39,803 bases of DNA from Dolichospermum sp. ST_sed8 (GCA_028658405.1 JAKOGY010000014.1:1-39803), one strand, 5' to 3'; positions 25,584-34,804 are shown, numbered from the stretch's first letter. Notes: a model not told the origin generated them from the sequence alone. A program made the numbers and translations.

Positions 25584-28493
25584 GTGACCGAAACTGGAAA
25601 ATACAAAGATACCGTCAACTTACCCAAGACTAACTTCGATATGCGGGCAAACGCAATCAAGCGCGAACCCGAAATCCAACAATTCTGGGCAGAAAACCAC
25701 ATTTATTCTCAATTGGCTGAAAACAACCCCGGCGAATTATTTATACTGCACGATGGACCCCCCTATGCTAACGGTCAGTTGCATATTGGTCATGCCTTAA
25801 ATAAGATTCTCAAAGATATTATTAACCGCTACCAATTGCTAAAAGGTCGTAAAGTTCATTACGTTCCAGGCTGGGATTGTCACGGATTACCCATTGAGTT
25901 GAAAGTTCTGCAAAACATGAAACAAGCAGAACGGCAAAATCTCACACCTTTGCAATTGCGTCAAAAAGCGAAAGAGTTCGCACTAAAAACCGTAGACGAA
26001 CAACGAGAAAGCTTTAAACGCTATGGTGTTTGGGGTGATTGGGAAAATCCTTATTTAACCCTTAAACCAGAATATGAAGCCGCTCAAATTGGCGTATTTG
26101 GGGAAATGTTCCTCAAAGGTTATATTTATCGCGGTTTAAAGCCAGTGCATTGGAGTCCTAGTTCTAAAACAGCTTTAGCAGAAGCAGAGTTAGAATATCC
26201 TGAAGGTCACGTTTCTCGCAGTATTTACGCCACTTTTCCGGTTGTCAAGGTTGCTGAAGGGTTAAAAGCTAGTTTGGATGGCTTCTTGCCTGATTTGGGC
26301 GTAGCTGTGTGGACTACTACTCCCTGGACTATTCCCGGTAATTTGGCTGTAGCTGTGAATGGTGCGTTGGAGTATGCGGTTGTGGAAGTCTCACGCCCAG
26401 ACGCAGAGGCACAGAGAGGATGTAAGTATCTGATTGTTGCGGCTGAGTTGGTGGCACGGTTGGCTGGAATTTTGAATTGCGATTTAACCGTGAAAGCCAA
26501 ATTTCCTGGTCAGGATTTAGAACATACTACTTACCGTCATCCTCTTTTTGACCGTGAAAGTCCGGTGGTTATTGGTGGTGATTATATCACTACTGATTCG
26601 GGGACTGGGTTGGTGCATACTGCTCCTGGTCATGGTCAAGAAGATTATATTGTCGGTCAGCGTTACGGTTTGCCGATTCTTGCCCCTGTTGATGATAGTG
26701 GGAATTTTACGGATGAGGCTGGTAAGTTTTCTGGCTTGAATGTTTTGGGTGATGGGAATCAAGCGATTATTGACGCTTTGCATGAAGCTGGTTCTCTGTT
26801 GAAGGAGGAAGCTTATCCTCACAAGTATCCTTATGATTGGAGAACGAAGAAACCGACGATTTTCCGCGCTACTGAACAATGGTTTGCTTCTGTAGCAGGT
26901 TTTAGAGATGAGGCTTTAAAGGCTATTTCATCTGTGCGTTGGATTCCTGCACAAGGTGAAAACCGCATTACACCAATGGTATCAGAAAGATCCGATTGGT
27001 GTATTTCTCGTCAGCGTTCTTGGGGTGTGCCTATTCCTGTGTTTTATGATGAAGCAACTGGGGAAGTTTTGCTGAATGCGGACATTATTCACCACGTTCA
27101 AGCTATTATTGCCGAAAAGGGTTCTGATGCTTGGTGGGAATTGTCGGTTGCGGAGTTGTTACCGGAAGCTTACCGCAATAATGGCAAGACTTACCGCCGG
27201 GGTACAGATACAATGGATGTGTGGTTTGATTCTGGTTCTTCTTGGGCAGCGGTAGCCAAGCAAAGACCAGAGTTATGCTATCCTGCTGATATGTATTTGG
27301 AAGGTTCTGATCAACATCGCGGCTGGTTTCAATCTTCTTTGTTGACAAGTGTGGCGGTTAATGGTATTGCCCCTTATAAAACTGTACTAACTCATGGTTT
27401 CGTCTTGGATGAAAATGGCCGCAAAATGAGTAAGTCGGTGGGGAATGTGGTAGATCCTCAATTGATGATTCAAGGTGGGACTAACCAAAAACAACAACCT
27501 GCTTATGGTGCTGATGTTTTGCGGTTGTGGGTTTCTTCGGTTGATTATTCTGGTGATGTCCGGTTAGGTGGTAACATCATCAAGCAATTAGCTGATGTAA
27601 GAAATAAGATTCGCAACACAGCACGGTTTTTATTGGGTAGTTTGCATGATTTTGATCCTCTCAAGGATGCTGTAGCTTTTGATGATTTGCCAGATTTGGA
27701 TAAGTATATGCTGCACCGCATTCGTGAGGTGTTTAATGAAGTGACGGAAGCTTTTGATAGTTTCCAGTTTTTCCGCTTTTTCCAAACTGTGCAGAATTTC
27801 TGTGTGGTGGATTTGTCGAACTTTTATTTAGACGTAGCCAAAGATAGATTGTATATCAGTTCGGCTGATAGTTTCCGTCGTCGTAGTTGTCAAACTGTTT
27901 TGCAAATTGCTTTGGAAAATTTAGCCAGAGCGATCGCCCCAGTTTTGTGTCATACTGCGGAAGATATCTGGCAATTTATCCCCTACGAAACGGCTCATAA
28001 ATCAGTTTTTCAAGCTGGTTGGGTGCAACTTGAGGATAAATGGGATAATCCCGAATTAGCAGAATTTTGGAAAACACTGCGACGGATTCGCGGTGATGTT
28101 AATAAGGTTTTAGAACAAGCGCGGACAGAAAAACTGATTGGTTCTTCCTTAGAAGCTATCGCTTTAATTTATCTCAGTGATGAAAAATTACGCGCTGCGA
28201 TTGAATTATTGAATGTTAACGGGAATGGGATTAATGAATTACGCTATTTATTCCTAACTTCTGAAGTGGAATTATTAGATAATCCCGATTCATTAAAAGG
28301 ATTAAAAACTTTGCGGGTTCAAGGTGAAGATAATTGGGATATTGGTGTAGTTAATGCAGCAGAGCAAACCCATGATGGGAAATCTTACACCAAATGCGAT
28401 CGCTGTTGGAATTATTCTACCCATGTTGGTGAATCAGCAGAACATCCATTGTTGTGTGAGCGTTGTATTCCTGCTTTAGCTGGGGAGTTTTAA
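25584..28493 (+). CDS. ileS: Isoleucyl-tRNA synthetase
   Basis: 969 aa from the GTG at 25584 (TETGKYKDTVNLPKTNF), the usual cyanobacterial start; the frame is open up to 25503, but that extra stretch is repeat-like (CAACCCAACCTACG). It charges tRNA-Ile with isoleucine. HIGH is at 67-70 (GQLHIGHALNK), KMSKS at 614-618, a CP1 editing domain between (about 190-400), an anticodon-binding helix domain, and a C-terminal Cys4 zinc site (CDRCWNYSTHVGESAEH...CERC). Odd: an in-frame stretch SRPDAEAQRG at about 269-278 is coded by a dispersed repeat (26390-26420). Confidence 0.97.
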   Translation: MTETGKYKDTVNLPKTNFDMRANAIKREPEIQQFWAENHIYSQLAENNPGELFILHDGPPYANGQLHIGHALNKILKDIINRYQLLKGRKVHYVPGWDCHGLPIELKVLQNMKQAERQNLTPLQLRQKAKEFALKTVDEQRESFKRYGVWGDWENPYLTLKPEYEAAQIGVFGEMFLKGYIYRGLKPVHWSPSSKTALAEAELEYPEGHVSRSIYATFPVVKVAEGLKASLDGFLPDLGVAVWTTTPWTIPGNLAVAVNGALEYAVVEVSRPDAEAQRGCKYLIVAAELVARLAGILNCDLTVKAKFPGQDLEHTTYRHPLFDRESPVVIGGDYITTDSGTGLVHTAPGHGQEDYIVGQRYGLPILAPVDDSGNFTDEAGKFSGLNVLGDGNQAIIDALHEAGSLLKEEAYPHKYPYDWRTKKPTIFRATEQWFASVAGFRDEALKAISSVRWIPAQGENRITPMVSERSDWCISRQRSWGVPIPVFYDEATGEVLLNADIIHHVQAIIAEKGSDAWWELSVAELLPEAYRNNGKTYRRGTDTMDVWFDSGSSWAAVAKQRPELCYPADMYLEGSDQHRGWFQSSLLTSVAVNGIAPYKTVLTHGFVLDENGRKMSKSVGNVVDPQLMIQGGTNQKQQPAYGADVLRLWVSSVDYSGDVRLGGNIIKQLADVRNKIRNTARFLLGSLHDFDPLKDAVAFDDLPDLDKYMLHRIREVFNEVTEAFDSFQFFRFFQTVQNFCVVDLSNFYLDVAKDRLYISSADSFRRRSCQTVLQIALENLARAIAPVLCHTAEDIWQFIPYETAHKSVFQAGWVQLEDKWDNPELAEFWKTLRRIRGDVNKVLEQARTEKLIGSSLEAIALIYLSDEKLRAAIELLNVNGNGINELRYLFLTSEVELLDNPDSLKGLKTLRVQGEDNWDIGVVNAAEQTHDGKSYTKCDRCWNYSTHVGESAEHPLLCERCIPALAGEF
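26390..26420. repeat. Dispersed CGCAGAGGC-type repeat inside ileS
   Basis: TCACGCCCAGACGCAGAGG then CACAGAGAGGA is a variant of the CACGCAGAGGCGCAGAG repeat common between genes in Nostocales. Here it sits in frame inside ileS near the start of the editing domain and adds about 10 residues. Confidence 0.6.
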
Positions 28494-28501
28494 GCGCAAA
28501 T

Positions 28502-28607
28502 TACAGCGATTTTCTGGGGTTATGAGGTACAGTCCAATTTTCTGGCTATCTGACTTATCAGCTTTGCCTTTAAAAAAGTGGGACTCATAACACCGGGAAG
28601 TGCTGTA
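28502..28607. repeat. MITE-like palindromic repeat, copy 2
   Basis: The left arm TACAGCGATTTTCTGGGGTT then ATGAGGTAC mirrors the right arm GGACTCATAACACCGGGAAG then TGCTGTA. Its arms match those of 6701-6803 (ACAGCGCTTCCCGGTGTTAT). It begins 9 bp after the ileS stop and could act as its terminator-like end. It also overlaps the 3' end of the zinc-ribbon gene. Confidence 0.62.
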
Positions 28608-28881
28608 GAATTAGTGGAGACGTTAATAAAACGTCTCTATTGCACTTCATCTCTAGTTTAGCTTGTAAAGGATTGGGCTTTTGTAAGTTAGAAAGATTAA
28701 AACGATGTTCTGGTAAAGCGATTTTTTTAGCCAGGTTTGCTAAAATAGGCTCTGGTACAGCAGCAATACGATGTTGCGTTAATACTGGCATTTCTTGCCA
28801 ACAACTCCGGCAAAACCAGTAATTCTCAGCACCACGGATATGGTGCAAAAGCGAGTCAGAACAGCAAGGACACTGAGGCAT
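28585..28881 (-). CDS. Small zinc-ribbon protein
   Basis: 98 aa. N-terminal zinc ribbon CPCC (4-7) and CRSCWQE (about 24-30), with YWF between, as in a small conserved cyanobacterial family of unknown role. The second half is basic or helical (LAKKIALPEHRFNLSNLQ). The last ten or so residues (LTSPLILQHFPVL) are coded by the MITE-like repeat, so the native C terminus was probably replaced. It is convergent with ileS. Confidence 0.68.
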   Translation of the reverse strand: MPQCPCCSDSLLHHIRGAENYWFCRSCWQEMPVLTQHRIAAVPEPILANLAKKIALPEHRFNLSNLQKPNPLQAKLEMKCNRDVLLTSPLILQHFPVL

Positions 28882-29239
28882 AATAGTTTCAATCCTTTTA
28901 TTAAAAATGGTTGGCTCATGTAATGAATTGAGAGCAATTAAAATTTGTTATATATATTTTTTAAGTTTAACTCCCAAATATAAAGAAGTTGTGAAGACAC
29001 TTACAGGAAAATATATTATGTAATATTTCGCTATCTTACCTCTACATTTTTTTGCACAATTTTCAACAATTCAAAATTCAAAAATTAAAGACGGTATCAG
29101 AGTTAAAAAAATATTGTTCCTGATTTCTCGATATATATCTTCACAAAGTCTGCTTTTTTCCAAAAAATAGGTTAAAAAAGAGAAATCCATGAAAAGCTTC
29201 TGAATTAAATAACAGTAGATATTTAAGGAATTTCAGAAT
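28882..29239. other. ppsA upstream region
   Basis: About 360 bp between divergent genes, very AT-rich (TTATATATATTTTTTAAG near 28948). AAGGA lies 10 bases before the ppsA ATG. No RNA gene, riboswitch fold or repeat is recognised. Confidence 0.4.
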
Positions 29240-32200
29240 ATGCTAGACATTAAACGCAACCAAGAAAATAGCCAAATTACCGAAGAATCTTTAGTATTAC
29301 CCTTTAACTCCGTTGGAATTGCAGATATTCCCTTGGTAGGTGGTAAAAACGCCTCTTTAGGAGAAATGATTCAAAAACTTAGTTCCCAAGGGGTGAAAGT
29401 TCCCACGGGATTTGCGACTACTGCTTATGCTTATAGATACTTTATTACTGCGGCTGGTTTAGAAGCAAAACTGAGAAAGATTTTTGCAGAGTTAGATGTT
29501 GAAGATTTGGATAATCTGCGGGAATGTGGAAAAAAAGCCAGATCATTAATGTTAGAAACTCCATTTCCGCTACAATTACAACAAGCGATCGCTAAATCAT
29601 ATCAAAGTTTATGTCAAGAATACGGTATTAATACTGATGTAGCTGTTCGTTCTAGTGCCACAGCCGAAGATTTACCAGATGCTAGTTTTGCGGGACAACA
29701 AGAAACTTACCTGAATGTCCATGGACTCAAAAGTGTATTAGAATCTTGCCATAAATGCTTTGCTTCTATCTTCACAGACCGCGCTATTTCCTACAGACAA
29801 ATGAGAGGTTTTGATCATTTTGAAGTCGCATTATCAGTCGGTGTCCAAAAAATGGTACGGTCTGATTTAGCATCCTCTGGAGTCATGTTTTCCATTGACA
29901 CAGAAACAGGCTTTAAAAATGCAGCCTTAATTACTGCTGCTTATGGTTTAGGAGAAAACATTGTTCAAGGTGCAGTTAATCCAGATGAATATTTAGTATT
30001 TAAACCCACCTTAAAACAAGGATATAAACCCATTCTCCAAAAACGTTTGGGAACAAAAGAAATTAAAATGGTTTATGATTTGGGTGGATCAAAACTAACC
30101 AAAAATATCTCTGTTCCTCAACTTGAACGTCATCAATTTGCCCTGGATGATCAGGAAATATTACAACTAGCCCAATGGACTTGTATTATCGAAGATCATT
30201 ATTCCCAAGTCCGAGGAATGGACACACCAATGGATATTGAATGGGCAAAAGATGGGATAACTGGTGAATTATTTATTGTCCAAGCTAGACCAGAAACTGT
30301 TCAATCTCAAAAATCAAAAACTGTTCTCAAAACTTATCAACTCAAAGAAAAAAGTAAAGTTTTATTAACAGGTCGTAGCGTTGGCGAAATGATAGGTCAA
30401 GGTAAAGCTAGAGTTATTCTAGATGTACCGGAAATTAATCTCTTTCAAGCTGGAGAAGTGCTAGTTACTAACCGCACAGACCCCGACTGGGAACCGATTA
30501 TGAAAAAAGCTAGTGCGATTGTCACTAACTCTGGGGGACGGACTTGTTTTGATGGAGAGACAAAAATTCTCACCAATCAAGGTTTTATGACCATTCAGCA
30601 GATTTATGAACAAGGATATCAAGGATTATCAACTTTAGCCCTGAACACCAAAACCCATCAAATGGAATGGAAACCCATTACAGATGCCATGAAACGGACA
30701 TCTAAAACAATTGGTGTGAGTGTATCTCAAACTGGGAAAGTCACAGATAATATTCTGCGATTAACTCCTGATCATAAAATGGTTAACCTTCGGAATGGTG
30801 AATATACCAAAACTGAGATTCAAGAAATGTTAGATACTCAGGAAATGGTGCTTGTATCTCAGAATATTCCCACATTAGGTGACAACAAAAATCAAGAAGC
30901 TGATTTAGCTTATCTAATTGGGGGAATCATCACAGACGGTTCAATTTACACTAGTCGAACTCGTGGGGAAGTCCAGTTTATCCAAAAATGTTTACCAGAA
31001 AAACAAGCATTCATAACTACTATGAATGACAAAATGAATGCTGTTTATGGTAAATCTTTTACTGCTTGTGAGAAACCAGTATCTTCAGGTTATATCCGAG
31101 GAAAACAGGTAAAAGGACAAGCTACAGCTTATCGTGTTTATTCTAAAGCCATAGCTTACGACTTAAAAGAAAAAGAACAACAGATTACCCAAATTCTCCT
31201 GGAAAACACTTCAGAAGTTTCCTATCACTTTTTAGGGGGTGTAATTGATGGTGATGGTTGCTATGCTAGTAATCGCATTAATATCTATATCTCTGAAGAG
31301 AACTTACTACAAGCTGTGATTATTGCTTGTTTGAAAATCAATACAGTTCCTCAAGTTACCAGAAATCGTCATATCTACAATGTGCAAATTGTCGAAAAAT
31401 TAGAGCAAATTTTACAATATACCCAACGAGTTAAGGGAGAAGTTACTCCAAGAACTATTCAAACTCGGTTTTTCGCTGCTAATCAACTATTTGGTGACAA
31501 TGTAATCGGTCAAATTAAACTTAGAAAAGATAAAAACTTACTTATTTCCGATAAACAACTGCGGGAAACAGATCAATTTGAGGAACTTCTAAAAGGTGAT
31601 CTGCGGATGCAACGAGTTTTTAAAGTTGCAGATGCAGTAGAATCTGAAGTTTATAACATTACTGTTGCAGATCATCATAATTATCTAGTGTTTACGAGTA
31701 AATATACTCCTGTAGTTGTTTGTAACTGTCACGCGGCAATTATCGCTAGAGAAATGGGAATTCCGGCATTAGTTGGTTGTGGAAATGCAACTACAGTTTT
31801 AGAAACTGAACAGGAAATTACTGTTAGCTGTGCGGAAGGGGAAACAGGTCAAGTTTACTCAGGTTTATTAAACTTTGAAATTCAAGAATTACCATTAGAT
31901 AACTTGCCTCGTACCCGCACTAAAATCATGATGAATGTGGGTAATCCTGAAGAAGCACTAGGTTTAACCGCAATTCCTAATGATGGTGTTGGTTTAGCGA
32001 GAATGGAATTTATCATTGCTAATCATATTAAGGCACATCCTTTAGCATTATTACATTTTGATGAATTAGAAGACGAACTCGCTAAATATAAAATTAGTGA
32101 ATTAACGGCACAATATGAAGATAAGTCCGAATTTTTCATCTCTAAATTAGCACAAGGTATTGGCACAATTGCCGCAGCTTTTTATCCCAAACCTGTAATT

Positions 32201-32857
32201 GTGCGGTTGTCAGATTTCAAATCTAATGAATATGCAAACCTCTTAGGAGGTAGACAATTTGAACCTAAAGAAGAGAATCCCATGATAGGTTGGCGTGGTG
32301 CTTCTCGTTATTATGATCCTCGTTATCGGGAAGGTTTTGCGTTGGAATGTCAGGCCATGAAACGGGTACGGGAGGAAATGGGTTTAACTAATATGATTCT
32401 CATGGTTCCCTTCTGTCGCACTCCCGAAGAAGGCAAACGGGTATTAGCAGAAATGGCAAAAAATGGCTTAGTTAAGGGTGAAAATGGCTTAGAAGTTTAT
32501 GTAATGTGCGAGTTACCCAGTAACGTCTTACTAGCTGATGAATTTAGCCAAATCTTTGACGGTTTTTCCATTGGTTCTAATGATTTGACCCAATTAACGT
32601 TAGGATTAGATCGAGATTCTGAATTAGTGGCACATTTATTTGATGAACGCAATGAAGCTGTAAAACGAACAATTGCCAAAGCCATAACTACTGTCAAACA
32701 ACATGGTCGTAAAATTGGTATTTGTGGACAAGCACCCAGCGATTATCCAGAATTTGCCCGTTTCCTCGTTGAACAAGGCATAGATTCTATTAGTCTCAAC
32801 CCTGACTCTGTCATCAAGACAATGTTAGAAATTGCCGCAGCAGAAACAGGAGAATAG
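29240..32857 (+). CDS. ppsA: Phosphoenolpyruvate synthase precursor with intein
   Basis: 1205 aa as translated; 811 aa after removal of the intein (residues 436-829), which fits PpsA. It makes PEP from pyruvate and ATP (gluconeogenesis). Domains: N-terminal ATP-grasp (about 25-355: VGGKNASLGEM, VAVRSSATAEDLPDASFAGQ shortened), the phospho-His swivel domain with NSGGRT-CHAAIIAREMG, where His831 takes the phosphate, and the C-terminal PEP/pyruvate TIM barrel (VIVRLSDFKSNEYANLLGG, GSNDLTQLTLGLDRD, and Cys in GICGQAPSD). The intein interrupts the motif right before the Cys-His of the active site, so the enzyme must splice to work. A pyruvate-kinase-like gene follows. Confidence 0.96.
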   Translation: MLDIKRNQENSQITEESLVLPFNSVGIADIPLVGGKNASLGEMIQKLSSQGVKVPTGFATTAYAYRYFITAAGLEAKLRKIFAELDVEDLDNLRECGKKARSLMLETPFPLQLQQAIAKSYQSLCQEYGINTDVAVRSSATAEDLPDASFAGQQETYLNVHGLKSVLESCHKCFASIFTDRAISYRQMRGFDHFEVALSVGVQKMVRSDLASSGVMFSIDTETGFKNAALITAAYGLGENIVQGAVNPDEYLVFKPTLKQGYKPILQKRLGTKEIKMVYDLGGSKLTKNISVPQLERHQFALDDQEILQLAQWTCIIEDHYSQVRGMDTPMDIEWAKDGITGELFIVQARPETVQSQKSKTVLKTYQLKEKSKVLLTGRSVGEMIGQGKARVILDVPEINLFQAGEVLVTNRTDPDWEPIMKKASAIVTNSGGRTCFDGETKILTNQGFMTIQQIYEQGYQGLSTLALNTKTHQMEWKPITDAMKRTSKTIGVSVSQTGKVTDNILRLTPDHKMVNLRNGEYTKTEIQEMLDTQEMVLVSQNIPTLGDNKNQEADLAYLIGGIITDGSIYTSRTRGEVQFIQKCLPEKQAFITTMNDKMNAVYGKSFTACEKPVSSGYIRGKQVKGQATAYRVYSKAIAYDLKEKEQQITQILLENTSEVSYHFLGGVIDGDGCYASNRINIYISEENLLQAVIIACLKINTVPQVTRNRHIYNVQIVEKLEQILQYTQRVKGEVTPRTIQTRFFAANQLFGDNVIGQIKLRKDKNLLISDKQLRETDQFEELLKGDLRMQRVFKVADAVESEVYNITVADHHNYLVFTSKYTPVVVCNCHAAIIAREMGIPALVGCGNATTVLETEQEITVSCAEGETGQVYSGLLNFEIQELPLDNLPRTRTKIMMNVGNPEEALGLTAIPNDGVGLARMEFIIANHIKAHPLALLHFDELEDELAKYKISELTAQYEDKSEFFISKLAQGIGTIAAAFYPKPVIVRLSDFKSNEYANLLGGRQFEPKEENPMIGWRGASRYYDPRYREGFALECQAMKRVREEMGLTNMILMVPFCRTPEEGKRVLAEMAKNGLVKGENGLEVYVMCELPSNVLLADEFSQIFDGFSIGSNDLTQLTLGLDRDSELVAHLFDERNEAVKRTIAKAITTVKQHGRKIGICGQAPSDYPEFARFLVEQGIDSISLNPDSVIKTMLEIAAAETGE
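30545..31726 (+). mobile_element. Intein with LAGLIDADG endonuclease in ppsA
   Basis: 394 aa (precursor residues 436-829). Block A starts at Cys436 (CFDGETKILTNQGFMTI). Block B has TPDH (509-512). Two LAGLIDADG-type motifs are LAYLIGGIITDGS (556-568) and HFLGGVIDGDGC (663-674), both keeping the Asp. Block F is VYNITVADHHNYLVFTS, and block G is VVVCN, followed by +1 Cys830. Self-splicing joins T435 to C830 and restores SGGRTCHAAI. The residue before the terminal Asn is Cys828 rather than the usual His. It is probably a mobile homing intein; the site is in the most conserved part of the host gene. Confidence 0.93.
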
Positions 32858-32870
32858 GTAATATAGGACT

Positions 32871-33050
32871 AATATTTGATTTTGAAAAGATATGTAGGGT
32901 GTGTTAGCGACAGCGTAACGCACCGTAAAAATTGATGATACGTTACGGCTTTGCCTAACGAATATTTGATTTTGAAAAGATATGTAGGGTGTGTTAGCGA
33001 CAGCGTAACGCACCGTAAAAATTAATGGTGCGTTACGGCTTTGCCTAACG
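32871..33050. repeat. Two 90-bp tandem repeats after ppsA
   Basis: Units 32871-32960 and 32961-33050 start with AATATTTGATTTTGAAAAGA and are nearly identical; the main changes are TTGATGATA against TTAATGGTG. Inside each, GTGTTAGCGACAGCGTAACG and CGTTACGGCTTTGCCTAACG form a long imperfect hairpin. The repeats fill the gap between ppsA and the pyk-like gene. Confidence 0.9.
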
Positions 33051-33083
33051 CACCCTACGGCATCTAATTTGGAATTTACTAAT

Positions 33084-34607
33084 ATGCAATCTACTAATGT
33101 AGAGACAAAAAATACAGAATTGGATCTATCTGATTCTAATGTTTTACTTACCACATTACAACAGCTTCGTCAATCTGTTGATGAGGAAGGGAAGGTAATA
33201 TTTGAGCAGTGGAAAAAACAAATTCACCGTCAATCTTTTATTAATAGCAGTCTCAATCTTGCCTATTATCTAGCACTGAGAAGACATGATTTACGAGAAC
33301 TTCAGGCTGCTTTAATGCCTTGGGGTTTATCGTCATTAGGAAGAATAGAGGCTAAAGTTTTACCTACTTTAGATGCAGTGATTGCGACTTTAACAGCAGT
33401 TTGTCGCCCAGAACAATATTCTACCATTGTCCATCCACCAATAGAAGCATTTTTTGCAGGCGATCGCATCCTCAAACAAAATACCGAAGATTTATTTGGC
33501 AACACTCTTGATCAACGGAGAGTGAGAATTATGGTAACATTGCCAAATGAAGCCGCTACTAATTACGAATTTCTACGAGACATAATTCAGCAAGGGACAA
33601 ATTGTGTCAGAATTAATTGCGCCCATGATACCGCTGTTGAATGGTTAGCAATGATTAATCATGTTAAACAAGCAGAATTAGAATTAGGAGTTTCCTGCAA
33701 AATTCTTATGGATTTAAGTGGTCCAAAAACCCGAATTAAATTTGTGCTTACTCCCAGTTCCAAACAACGAATATTTAAAGGTGAATCTCTCTTACTTACC
33801 CATGATTTACCCCAGAATATTGATTCTGAATGTTTCCAAGCCAGTTGCACAATTCCAGAAGTATTAACAAAACTCAAAATTGGCACAATAGTTTGGATTG
33901 ATGATGGTAAAATTGGGGCTTGTGTTGAGTCAATTACATCGGAGGGAGTGTGGTTGAAAATCACCCATGCCCGGATTAAAGGTGAAAAACTCTTACCAGA
34001 AAAAGGCATCAATTTTCCTGACACTGATTTACATCTGAGTTCCCTAACTACAAAAGATCAACAGGATTTAGACTTTATTATCAATCATGCAGAACAAGTT
34101 GATATTATTGGCTATTCTTATGTACAAACTGCCCAAGATATTCAGCTTTTACAACAAGAATTAACCACAAAATTACCAGAAAATTTTCCCACACCTGCCA
34201 TAGTTGCGAAAATAGAAACACCCCTAGCTGTTAGTAATCTGCCAGAATTAATTATTCAAGCCGCAGGTAAACAACCCTTTGGGATTATGATTGCCAGAGG
34301 AGATTTGGCACTGGAAATTGGTTATCAACGTCTGGCAGAAATTCAAGAGGAAATATTATGGTTATGTGAAGCTGCCCATATACCTGTAATTTGGGCAACT
34401 CAAGTATTAGAAAATCTCGTTAAACATGGAATGCCGTCACGGGCAGAAATCACCGATGCGGCTATGTCAGAACGAGCAGAATGTGTCATGCTCAATAAGG
34501 GTGATTATATTATCGAAGCGATCGGTATTTTAGATGATGTCCTCACCAGAATGCAAGCCCATCAAGTCAAAAAAACTCCTCAGCTACGGGCTTTACATTC
34601 TTGGTAA
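33084..34607 (+). CDS. Pyruvate kinase-family protein, divergent
   Basis: 507 aa from ATG 33084 (a TTG five codons upstream is possible). Residues 1-150 form a helical extension absent in classical PK (LLTTLQQLRQSVDEEG, YLALRRHDLRELQAAL). The TIM barrel follows: RIMVTLPNEAATNYEFL, CVRINCAHDTAVEW (usual SHG replaced by AHD), ILMDLSGPKTRI, a B-domain-like insert, KDQQDLDFIINHAEQVDIIG, IVAKIETPLAV (active-site Lys), MIARGDLALEIGYQRL and PVIWATQVLENLV. The C-terminal allosteric domain is lost. It may convert PEP to pyruvate, but activity is not certain. Adjacent to ppsA, which does the opposite. Confidence 0.82.
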   Translation: MQSTNVETKNTELDLSDSNVLLTTLQQLRQSVDEEGKVIFEQWKKQIHRQSFINSSLNLAYYLALRRHDLRELQAALMPWGLSSLGRIEAKVLPTLDAVIATLTAVCRPEQYSTIVHPPIEAFFAGDRILKQNTEDLFGNTLDQRRVRIMVTLPNEAATNYEFLRDIIQQGTNCVRINCAHDTAVEWLAMINHVKQAELELGVSCKILMDLSGPKTRIKFVLTPSSKQRIFKGESLLLTHDLPQNIDSECFQASCTIPEVLTKLKIGTIVWIDDGKIGACVESITSEGVWLKITHARIKGEKLLPEKGINFPDTDLHLSSLTTKDQQDLDFIINHAEQVDIIGYSYVQTAQDIQLLQQELTTKLPENFPTPAIVAKIETPLAVSNLPELIIQAAGKQPFGIMIARGDLALEIGYQRLAEIQEEILWLCEAAHIPVIWATQVLENLVKHGMPSRAEITDAAMSERAECVMLNKGDYIIEAIGILDDVLTRMQAHQVKKTPQLRALHSW

Positions 34608-34633
34608 CTGTTTTTTACCAAAAAACTGGGTTT

Positions 34634-34663
34634 AAAGCCCCGTCCTTCTAGGACGGCTTTTGT
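34634..34663 (+). terminator. Terminator-like hairpin at pyk end / TnpB element start
   Basis: CCGTCCT-TCT-AGGACGG (34640-34656) is a 7-bp perfect stem, followed by CTTTTGTTT. It can end the pyk-like transcript. The same CCGTCCTTCTAGGACGG core is common at the ends of cyanobacterial TnpB elements, so it may instead be the left end of the element at 34805. Confidence 0.55.
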
Positions 34664-34792
34664 TTAACTTCCGGATCAACTCTCACAAGTACATCATTTT
34701 GAGTACGACTTGTTTCCGTGCAATATTCCACAAGTATCTCGTGCATCTAATTGTTAATTTTTTCACGCCATCATATTGCCGTTGCTTTGTGA

Positions 34793-34798
34793 TATAAT
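34793..34798 (+). promoter_or_regulatory. tnpB: -10 box right before tnpB
   Basis: TATAAT, 6 bases before the ATG at 34805, with no Shine-Dalgarno in the gap. A transcript started from it would be leaderless or nearly so. No good -35 is seen. Confidence 0.4.
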
Positions 34799-34804
34799 AT
34801 TAGC

